Below are positions 14,100 to 19,795 of a stretch of 19,795 nt of DNA, piece after piece. The position numbers were made by a program, and so were the translations under genes. Source of the DNA: JBOGJG01 sp050747825 (GTDB lineage Bacteria > Acidobacteriota > UBA6911 > RPQK01 > JBOGJG01); the NCBI GenBank assembly GCA_050747825.1, contig JBOGJG010000260.1:1-19795 (forward strand), given 5' to 3'. A model generated the notes under the pieces. The model did no database searches. It was not told the origin of the DNA and worked only from the letters and a program-made list of their open reading frames with translations. Numbering within the stretch: the stretch's first letter is position 1; each line of letters opens with the position of its first letter.

Positions 14100-14744
14100 A
14101 TGCAGCTAATTAATATTTTCCTATGCAGTTTTTTGCTTTTGTCCACTTCGGCCCTCGCGGCCGACGCTCAGCTCGAGAAGATCGGCTCGGTGCCGGAGGG
14201 CATTGCTCCTGAGGTAGCGGCCTTGCTGACGCCCGACGGAGTGCGGGTTTCGAGCGGCGGCAGTACAATCGGCGAATTCTGGCTGCGCCAGGAAATGTCG
14301 CTCAACGATTCTCCCGGTTCTCAACTGGGGGTGACCTTTGGCAAACTGCCGGCAGGAACGCTGGTGGGAGTGGTCCACTTTCCAGAGTCCTGGAAGGACT
14401 ACAAAGATCAGCCCATCGCTGCCGGAGTCTACACCCTGCGCTACGGAGTCCAACCGGCCGATGGCAATCATATGGGTGTGAGCGTATACCGCGACTTTTT
14501 GCTGCTGGCTCCGGCGGCAGAAGATAGCAGCGCTGCCGCCATTGAAGACGGTGAGGCCCTGGTTAAGCTCAGCACGAAAACGACGGGCACGCCTCACCCG
14601 GCCATCCTGGCCCTTTTTCCGCTTTACGAAGAAATCAGCGAACCCACCCTCGTCCAGAACGAGATGGACCAGCCCACGCTCGCCGTGACGATCGGATCCG
14701 TCACCCTAGGTCTGGTCATCCAGGGGCATGGGGAGGTTCTGTAG
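14100..14744 (+). CDS. Secreted protein of unknown function
   Basis: Protein of 214 residues that I do not recognise. A clear signal peptide (about 1-20, ending SALA) precedes a predicted soluble, mostly beta domain. Notable parts are GGSTIGEFWLRQE near residue 54, the IAAGVYTLRYGVQPADGNHMG segment (two pieces, about 103-123), YRDFLLLAPAA and a final predominantly hydrophobic stretch. It has no cysteine in the mature part and no lipobox. It lies 111 bp after the DUF1326-like gene in the same direction, with a GCTGACC repeat between them, and ends four bases before the convergent symporter gene. A pairing with the DUF1326-like protein is plausible but rests on position only. Confidence 0.65.
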   Translation: MQLINIFLCSFLLLSTSALAADAQLEKIGSVPEGIAPEVAALLTPDGVRVSSGGSTIGEFWLRQEMSLNDSPGSQLGVTFGKLPAGTLVGVVHFPESWKDYKDQPIAAGVYTLRYGVQPADGNHMGVSVYRDFLLLAPAAEDSSAAAIEDGEALVKLSTKTTGTPHPAILALFPLYEEISEPTLVQNEMDQPTLAVTIGSVTLGLVIQGHGEVL

Positions 14745-14748
14745 TTCC

Positions 14749-16212
14749 TCACTTCCGGCCTGACTTGGAACTTGGAACTTGGAACTTGAAACTCAATGCC
14801 GAAAGGCTCACGCCCACTAAAAACGTAACCGCCGTTCCGGTCAACACATACCAGGTCCAGGCCACGGCGGGGGTCTGGATGAGGGCCAACATGGCGATGA
14901 GACCCGCGAACATGGCGGCCAGCCCGGCGGCCTGCCGGGTGCGTGGAGACCAGACGCCGAGCAGAAAGATCCCCAGGACACTCCCCATGGTGACGCTGGT
15001 GATGGTAAGCCCAACTTCCAGGACCGATCCCCAGTTGCGCGCCAGCGCGGCAATCCCGGCCAGAACCACTCCCCAGCTCAAGGTGAAAATTCGCGAGGCC
15101 CGTAGGTAATGCAAATCCGGGGCAGCCTTGCGGAAGTACCTTTTGTAAAAGTCATTGACGGAAGAGGAAGCCAGGGAATTGAGCGAACTGCTCAGTGTGG
15201 ACATCGCCGCCGCAAAGATGGCAGCAATCACCAGGCCCGATATTCCGGGCGCGAGCTGCTCTACGATAAAGATGGGAAAGATGCGATCGGCCTGGTCCAA
15301 TTCCCGGCCCAGCGGAAACTCCTGGTAAAAGGCGTAAAGCATCACTCCGATCACCAGGAAGAGCAAGAACTGGAGTAGGACGATAATGCCACTGAAAATC
15401 AGCGCCAACTGGCTCCCGCGCCTGCTCCCGCAGGCCAGATAGCGCTGCACCATCATCTGGTCGGTCCCGTGCGTGGCAAAAGTCAAAAAGGCGCCGCCGA
15501 TCAGCCCAGCCCACAATGTGTAGGCCGAGCTCAAGTCGAATCCCAGCTCGAAAATGTTAAATTTGTTCAGCGGAGCCGCCCTTGCTGTCACGTCCTGCCA
15601 GCCTCCCGGCAGCTTATCCAGGATGGCGTAAAATGCGAGAAAAGCCCCGCCGATATAGATCATCAACTGAGCGACGTCATTCCAGACCACCGCCCGCATC
15701 CCACCGTAGAGCGTGTATAGGATGGTAATGACAGCGATGATCACGATTGTCCAGATATCCGATATCTGAGTGACCACGGCCAGCACAAGACCGGTGGCGA
15801 AAAGACGGACGCCGTCCGCAAGAGCGCGTGTCACCTGGAAAAGAAAAGCCGAAAAGCTCTGGATCTTGGGACCGAAACGAAAGTGGAGCAGTTCGTAAGC
15901 AGTCTGAATCTCGCCCTTGAAGTAAGCGGGGATCAAAAAAAGACTCACCAGGATTTTTCCCAGAATGTACCCGATGGCAAGCTGGAGAAAAGCCATATTC
16001 CCGGTATAAGCGATGGCTGGAGCTCCTATGAAGGTAAGCGTGCTGGTTTCGGTGGCCACGATGGAAAAGCAGATGGCCCACCAGGGCATGCGCCGCCCTC
16101 CCAGGAAGTAATCGCCGATATCCTTCTGCCCACGGCCCAACAGCATTCCAAAGAGGGCTGTGGCCGCCAGGTAGGCGATGAGGACCCCGTAGTCGAGTGC
16201 AGTGAATCCCAT
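14749..16212 (-). CDS. Sodium:solute symporter (SSS family)
   Basis: Integral membrane transporter of 487 residues with about thirteen hydrophobic segments. Family marks include DYFLGGRRMPWWAICFS near the N-terminus, ATETSTLTFIGAPA in the early unwound helix region, TLYGGMRAVVWNDVAQ, and GTDQMMVQRYLACGS. The gene starts 11 bp after the NagZ stop on the same strand, so the two are probably co-transcribed. With a hexosaminidase before it and a sugar kinase across the divergent gap, an N-acetylated amino sugar is a reasonable substrate, though this is inferred from context. The last 13 residues (FKFQVPSSKSGRK) are encoded by a TTGGAAC repeat and its flank, so the native C-terminus was probably replaced by repeat sequence. 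Confidence 0.9.
   Translation of the reverse strand: MGFTALDYGVLIAYLAATALFGMLLGRGQKDIGDYFLGGRRMPWWAICFSIVATETSTLTFIGAPAIAYTGNMAFLQLAIGYILGKILVSLFLIPAYFKGEIQTAYELLHFRFGPKIQSFSAFLFQVTRALADGVRLFATGLVLAVVTQISDIWTIVIIAVITILYTLYGGMRAVVWNDVAQLMIYIGGAFLAFYAILDKLPGGWQDVTARAAPLNKFNIFELGFDLSSAYTLWAGLIGGAFLTFATHGTDQMMVQRYLACGSRRGSQLALIFSGIIVLLQFLLFLVIGVMLYAFYQEFPLGRELDQADRIFPIFIVEQLAPGISGLVIAAIFAAAMSTLSSSLNSLASSSVNDFYKRYFRKAAPDLHYLRASRIFTLSWGVVLAGIAALARNWGSVLEVGLTITSVTMGSVLGIFLLGVWSPRTRQAAGLAAMFAGLIAMLALIQTPAVAWTWYVLTGTAVTFLVGVSLSALSFKFQVPSSKSGRK
14763..14793. repeat. TTGGAAC heptamer repeat, copy 2, inside a coding sequence
   Basis: The heptamer TTGGAAC runs in about four tandem copies (14765-14791, the last one degenerate), in the same orientation as the right arm of copy 1. 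It forms codons for the end of the symporter on the minus strand. No inverted arm is visible nearby. Confidence 0.75.
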
Positions 16213-16223
16213 GGAAGCTGCTC

Positions 16224-17336
16224 TCAGTGCGACGGTCGTCGTGACTTCAGGTCGGAAATTCGTTGAAACGACTGCCGGATTCTCTCAGGGGAGATCTCGC
16301 CCCGCTCCACCATCCCGCGCACAATGTCAAAGGCCTTTCGGGCCAGATCGGGATCGTAAGTCAAATTATTTCCCAGCAGAAGAATGTCCACGCCGGCATT
16401 TATCGCCAGCTCAATGGCCTTCTCAAAGGTGTAGTTTTGGACGATCGCTCCCATCCCCATATCGTCCGAGATGATCACTCCTTCAAATCCCAGATCCTGC
16501 CGCAATATCCCGCTGATCACCGGCTTGGAAAGCGTCGCCGGATAGCGGCTGTCCCACCTGGAGTTATACAGGTGTGCCGTCATGACCATATCCGGCAATT
16601 CCTCTTCAATCAATTCCGCGAAGGGCGCCAGTTCCACCGGGGACCAGGTCTCGCTGACGTCAGGCAGGCCCAGGTGGCTGTCATCCCTGCTCGAGCCGTG
16701 GCCTGGAAAGTGCTTGACCGCCGCCCAGATCCCCGCTTCGTGAAATGCTTCAATGGTCCAGCGGGCATGCTTTGCCACCAGTTCCGGATCGGCGCCATAG
16801 CTGCGTTCCAGTCCGGCGATCACCGGGTTCTCCGGGTTGGCTGCCAAATCCACGACGGGTGCAAAATTCATATTGATTCCGAGTCCGGCAAGAAGGCGGC
16901 CCATCTCGCCGGCCTGTTTGCGCGTGATCTCTTCGCTGTTACGGCGGCCCATTTCGGCGGCAGAAAGGGTCGCCGGAAAGCCTCGGACTTCTTTAAGCCT
17001 GGCGAGCCTTCCTCCTTCCTGGTCGATGGCCACGAACAAGGGAGTCCCGGCGGCCGCTTGAAGGCTCGCAGTCAGTGCGCGTACCTGCTCGGCTGACAGG
17101 ATATTCCGAACCGGAGAGCGGGAGGCGACGTCGTAATCAAAGAGGATTGCACCTCCCAGATGCAAATCCCGGACTTGCTGGAGAAAGGGATCGTCAGGTC
17201 CCAGTTCCGTACCCCGAAAGCCCACCATCAACATCTGGCCGATCCAGAGATCCAGCTCTCGGTCTTGCTGGTGCGCAGCACACATGGGGGCCATGAGCAA
17301 GACCGACAGTGTTATCGCGATCAGCCGTTGCGACAT
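16224..17336 (-). CDS. nagZ: Exported beta-N-acetylhexosaminidase NagZ (GH3)
   Basis: GH3 enzyme of 370 residues that would release terminal GlcNAc from peptidoglycan fragments or chitooligosaccharides. The substrate-side DQEGGR lies at 105-110. The family signature KHFPGHG lies at 208-214, with the Asp-His general acid/base pair D219-H221 (DDSHLGLP). The nucleophile region is SDDMGMGAI (290-298). Residues 1-21 form a typical signal peptide (LIAITLSVLLMAPMCAA), and APMC is not a lipobox, so the enzyme is predicted to be periplasmic or secreted. E. coli NagZ is cytoplasmic, so this is a notable difference. The gene leads a two-gene unit with the symporter. No ribosome binding site stands out at the 17336 start, but the signal peptide supports it. 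Confidence 0.92.
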   Translation of the reverse strand: MSQRLIAITLSVLLMAPMCAAHQQDRELDLWIGQMLMVGFRGTELGPDDPFLQQVRDLHLGGAILFDYDVASRSPVRNILSAEQVRALTASLQAAAGTPLFVAIDQEGGRLARLKEVRGFPATLSAAEMGRRNSEEITRKQAGEMGRLLAGLGINMNFAPVVDLAANPENPVIAGLERSYGADPELVAKHARWTIEAFHEAGIWAAVKHFPGHGSSRDDSHLGLPDVSETWSPVELAPFAELIEEELPDMVMTAHLYNSRWDSRYPATLSKPVISGILRQDLGFEGVIISDDMGMGAIVQNYTFEKAIELAINAGVDILLLGNNLTYDPDLARKAFDIVRGMVERGEISPERIRQSFQRISDLKSRRPSH

Positions 17337-17423
17337 ACGGAGAACAGATTAGCACAGTGGTGCTTGCTTCTTTAGTCTCTTAGCTCAGCAGCCTGAGCGG
17401 CAATGCCCCGGGGCCGCTCCCTC

Positions 17424-17482
17424 ACGGTCGCGGCTCGGATGCAGTCGCTGTCGCCCACGCCACTCAACCGAGCCGCGACTGT
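17424..17482. repeat. GTCGCGGCTCGG long inverted repeat
   Basis: GTCGCGGCTCGG (17427-17438) is perfectly repeated in inverted form at 17468-17479. Extending outward gives 15-bp arms (17424-17438 and 17468-17482) with one G-T wobble. The 29-nt interior is GC-rich. It lies in the divergent gap between nagZ and the kinase gene and resembles REP-like elements. I recall similar CTCACGGTCGCGGCTC words as abundant in Solibacter-type genomes, which is memory and not a search. Confidence 0.65.
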
Positions 17483-17517
17483 ACACCCAAAGGGTACCCG
17501 GCGGCCCTGGATTAGGT

Positions 17518-17551
17518 CTAAGAAACCAAAAACTAAGAAACCAAAGAACCA
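17518..17551. repeat. CTAAGAAACCAAA direct repeat
   Basis: CTAAGAAACCAAA occurs at 17518-17530 and again at 17533-17545, followed by a truncated AGAACC. A degenerate inverted form, TTCTTTAG..CTTAG, is seen at 17368-17383, on the other side of the GTCGCGGCTCGG inverted repeat. This could make 17366-17551 one larger nested element. Confidence 0.5.
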
Positions 17552-17596
17552 GCCGTGGTGCTTTCTCCGTTGCTTCGCTAAAATCTCCCATTGACC

Positions 17597-18553
17597 ATGA
17601 GATTCCTACTCGGCATTGACGGAGGCGGCACGAAGACGATCTGCCTGGCAGCGGATCGATCGGGGCAGGTCGTGGGCGAGGGGCGGGGCGGACCCTCGAA
17701 CTATCTGAGGGAAGGAATTTACGCCACCAAGAGCTCCTTGCGGGCAGCCATCAGCCAGACTCTGGAAGCAGCCTCTCTTCAGGCCCAACAGATCGGCGCC
17801 CTGTGCGCTGGATTGGCAGGTATGGACCGGCCGGGAGACCGAGAAGTGGTATCGGGCCTCCTAAAGGAAATCCTGCCGGTAGAGCACCTGGTGCTTGAAA
17901 ATGACGCCTTTATCGCCCTGGCAGGGGCTACCGAAGGGCGTCCGGGTGTGATTGTCATTTCCGGAACAGGCTCCATTGCTTTGGGGGTAAACGGCCGGGG
18001 CAAGAGAGCGCGCTCAGGAGGATGGGGGCACATCCTGGGAGACGAGGGGAGCGGCTACGACATCGCCCGCCGCGGCTTGGCAGCCGCCCTCCAGCATCAC
18101 GATGGTCGAGGTCCGAAAACCATCATTGCGGAGAAAATTTCCCGCCACTTTTATCTTGGCCAGGTTGACGATCTGATCCCGCTGCTCTATGGGGATGCCG
18201 GTACTTCGCGCAGGGTAGCTGCCCTTTATCCCATGGTCCTGGAGGCGGCTGAAGAAGGAGACCAGGTGGCCAAATGCCTTCTGGAGACGGCTGTCCAAAG
18301 CCTGCTCGCAATGGCGATGGCCGTCATCGAAAAACTCCAAATGAAGGAAGACCTTACGCTCTCCCTTTCCGGCGGAGTCTTCCGCCATAGTGCTATCATG
18401 CGCAATCGCTTTGGCGCCCTCCTGAAGGAAAAGGCGCCCGGCGCAAAGGTCATCCAGCCTTTCCATCCGCCGGAGTACGGCGCCATCCTGCTTGCCAAAG
18501 CTGCTCTGGATCGGAAGCCGCTTTTTACAAGCCAGGGCCGCCCGTTACAATAA
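17597..18553 (+). CDS. BadF/BadG-type ATPase, probable N-acetylglucosamine kinase
   Basis: Protein of 318 residues from the ASKHA superfamily, BadF/BadG/NAGK branch, which would phosphorylate an amino sugar in the cytoplasm. The phosphate-1 loop is LGIDGGGTKT (5-14). Then come GGPSNY (31-36), GLAGMDRPGD (72-81) and D103 in ENDAF as the likely catalytic base. Phosphate-2 SGTGS is at 122-126, followed by SGGWGHILGDEGSGYD (140-155) and the adenosine-side LSLSGGVF near 257. The ATG at 17597 is preferred; a TTG two codons earlier is possible. No ribosome binding site is visible upstream. The gene is divergent from nagZ and the symporter, so hydrolysis, import and phosphorylation of GlcNAc would be encoded together. 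The substrate is inferred. Confidence 0.82.
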   Translation: MRFLLGIDGGGTKTICLAADRSGQVVGEGRGGPSNYLREGIYATKSSLRAAISQTLEAASLQAQQIGALCAGLAGMDRPGDREVVSGLLKEILPVEHLVLENDAFIALAGATEGRPGVIVISGTGSIALGVNGRGKRARSGGWGHILGDEGSGYDIARRGLAAALQHHDGRGPKTIIAEKISRHFYLGQVDDLIPLLYGDAGTSRRVAALYPMVLEAAEEGDQVAKCLLETAVQSLLAMAMAVIEKLQMKEDLTLSLSGGVFRHSAIMRNRFGALLKEKAPGAKVIQPFHPPEYGAILLAKAALDRKPLFTSQGRPLQ

Positions 18554-18557
18554 GCGA

Positions 18558-19730
18558 ATGCGTGTTGCCGAGCGAATGTCACGACTGGGAACGGAAACGG
18601 CCTTCGAGGTGCTGGCGGAAGCGAAAGCTCTGGAGGCTCAGGGAAAAAAGATCATTCATCTGGAGATAGGGGAGCCGGATTTTAATACTCCTCAAAATAT
18701 CATCGAGGCTGGAATTCGGGCTCTTCAGGAAGGCTGGCATCATTACACGCCCGCTTCCGGGCTGATAAATCTCCGCCAGACGATTGCCCAACATGTGTCT
18801 CGCTCCAGGGGCATCGCCGTCGATCCGGCAGAGGTGGTGGTCACACCGGGGGCCAAGCCGATTCTTTTCTTCAGCCTGCTGGCCATGACCCAGGAAGGGG
18901 ACGAAGTCATTTATCCCAACCCGGGATTTCCGATTTATGAGTCAATGATTCGCTACGCGGGCGCCAGCGCCGTTCCCATTCAATTGCGGGAAGAGTTGGA
19001 CTTTCGACTGGACGTCCGGGAATTGCTCCAGGCCATGACCTCGCGAACCAGGATGGTCATACTGAATTCCCCCAATAATCCGACGGGTTCGGTGCTCTCC
19101 GAGGAGGATCTGAGACAACTGGCCTCGATTCTGGCCGAACGCGACGTCATCTGCCTTTCCGACGAAATCTACAGCCAAATCCTTTACGAGGGAGAACACC
19201 GCAGCATCGCCTCCTTGCCGGGGATGAAGGACCGGACCATTATCCTGGACGGCTTCTCCAAAACGTATGCGATGACTGGCTGGCGCCTGGGCTACGGAGT
19301 GATGCCGGCGCCCCTGGCCGAACACATCACCAGGCTTATGATTAATTCCAATTCCTGCACTGCCGCCTTTACCCAGATGGCCGGCATCGAGGCGCTGGCA
19401 GGCGACCAAAGCTCGGTTTCGAAAATGGTCGCCACTTTTCGCAGGCGCCGCGACCGAATCGTCGAGCTGCTCAACGAGATCGAGGGGATTCACTGCCGTA
19501 TGCCGCGCGGCGCTTTTTATGTCTTTCCAAATGTCAGCGCTCTGGGACAGGATGTTTCCCACCTTTCCAAGCTTCTGCTTCACGAGGGCGGAGTAGCCAC
19601 CCTGGCCGGGACCTCGTTCGGTCGCTTCGGAGAAGGATACCTGCGGCTTTCCTACGCCAATTCGCTGCAGGCGATTGAGGAAGCCATTGGAAAAATCAGC
19701 GACTTCCTGGGCAGGCAGTCAGTTCTTTAG
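18558..19730 (+). CDS. Class I/II pyridoxal-phosphate aminotransferase
   Basis: Cytoplasmic aminotransferase of 390 residues, fold type I, in the aspartate/aromatic aminotransferase group. The Schiff-base lysine is K235 in GFSKTYAMTGWRLGY. N174 in NSPNNPTG and D202 in SDEIY contact the cofactor, and the arginine in YLRLSYANS binds the substrate carboxylate. The IGEPDFNTP and YTPASG motifs are standard. The ATG at 18558 is four bases after the kinase stop and gives the usual N-terminus (MRVAERMSRL); the frame is open 22 codons further upstream inside the kinase gene. No ribosome binding site is evident, so translation is probably coupled to the kinase. The exact amino acid substrate cannot be told, and a link to the kinase's pathway is unproven. 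Confidence 0.9.
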   Translation: MRVAERMSRLGTETAFEVLAEAKALEAQGKKIIHLEIGEPDFNTPQNIIEAGIRALQEGWHHYTPASGLINLRQTIAQHVSRSRGIAVDPAEVVVTPGAKPILFFSLLAMTQEGDEVIYPNPGFPIYESMIRYAGASAVPIQLREELDFRLDVRELLQAMTSRTRMVILNSPNNPTGSVLSEEDLRQLASILAERDVICLSDEIYSQILYEGEHRSIASLPGMKDRTIILDGFSKTYAMTGWRLGYGVMPAPLAEHITRLMINSNSCTAAFTQMAGIEALAGDQSSVSKMVATFRRRRDRIVELLNEIEGIHCRMPRGAFYVFPNVSALGQDVSHLSKLLLHEGGVATLAGTSFGRFGEGYLRLSYANSLQAIEEAIGKISDFLGRQSVL

Positions 19731-19731
19731 C

Positions 19732-19795
19732 CCCGGATTTACACGGATGACACGGACGACGCAGAATGATCGGCATCAATCCGTGAAATCTGTGG
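19732..19795. repeat. ATCCGTG-word repeat, copy 4 (full split palindrome, cut by window end)
   Basis: Left arm CCCCGGATTTACACGGATG (19732-19750) and right arm AATCCGTGAAATCTGTGG (19778-19795) are separated by a spacer containing GATCGG, as in copy 2. It begins two bases after the aminotransferase stop codon. The right end runs off the window. Confidence 0.7.

Noticed and set aside
16263..17096. 277-codon open frame antisense to nagZ
   Set aside because: Shadow frame over a well-supported GH3 gene.
18942..19583. 213-codon open frame antisense to the aminotransferase
   Set aside because: Shadow frame over an intact PLP enzyme gene.

Overview
The window looks like a chromosomal segment of a Gram-negative, moderately GC-rich environmental bacterium. 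The Gram-negative reading rests on a class A PBP with a PBP1b-type UB2H domain, a Tat-exported molybdenum hydroxylase and a secreted NagZ. The gene set and the many short-word intergenic repeats remind me of Acidobacteriota (Solibacter/Bryobacter-like genomes). That placement is inference by general resemblance, not a search result.

Layout. At 422-1090 (-) is a membrane-anchored lytic transglycosylase, followed by about 530 bp of repeat-rich non-coding DNA. NhaA (1621-2985, +) then converges on a D-2-hydroxyacid dehydrogenase (3040-4050, -). A tRNA-Glu(UUC) at 4184-4258 precedes a small protein that is essentially a free-standing sigma-70 region 4 (4448-4816, +). ThiC (4886-6583, -) and a PBP1b-like penicillin-binding protein (6785-9103, +) diverge from a shared 201-bp gap. 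Next comes a tight four-gene operon (9233-13176, +): the Tat-exported [2Fe-2S] subunit, the molybdopterin subunit and the FAD subunit of a PaoABC-type aldehyde oxidoreductase, then a 68-residue protein with two CX5C motifs. Two secreted proteins follow (13299-13988, DUF1326-like; 14100-14744, unrecognised). A sodium:solute symporter and a signal-peptide-bearing NagZ (14749-17336, -) lie back to back with a BadF/NAGK-type sugar kinase and a class I aminotransferase (17597-19730, +).

How the genes may work together. Lytic transglycosylase, PBP1b, exported NagZ, symporter and sugar kinase suggest peptidoglycan synthesis and turnover, in which GlcNAc is released outside the inner membrane, imported with Na+ and phosphorylated inside. 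The Mo operon would build a periplasmic aldehyde oxidase or dehydrogenase. Its FAD subunit keeps only two of the cysteines expected near the PaoB [4Fe-4S] site, and the unfamiliar Cys-rich small protein is co-translated right behind it.

The most unusual feature is the non-coding DNA. Most larger gaps carry short repeats built from a 7-15 nt word in tandem direct copies, usually followed by inverted copies. The words are TTGGAAC, GCTGACC, ATCCGTGAA, CTGTAGGCT and CTAAGAAACC, and there is a separate GTCGCGGCTCGG inverted repeat. Some copies sit in a probable mRNA leader (thiC), one overlaps a stop codon (thiC), and one encodes a protein C-terminus (the symporter). No rRNA, IS element, transposase, CRISPR array or phage gene was seen.
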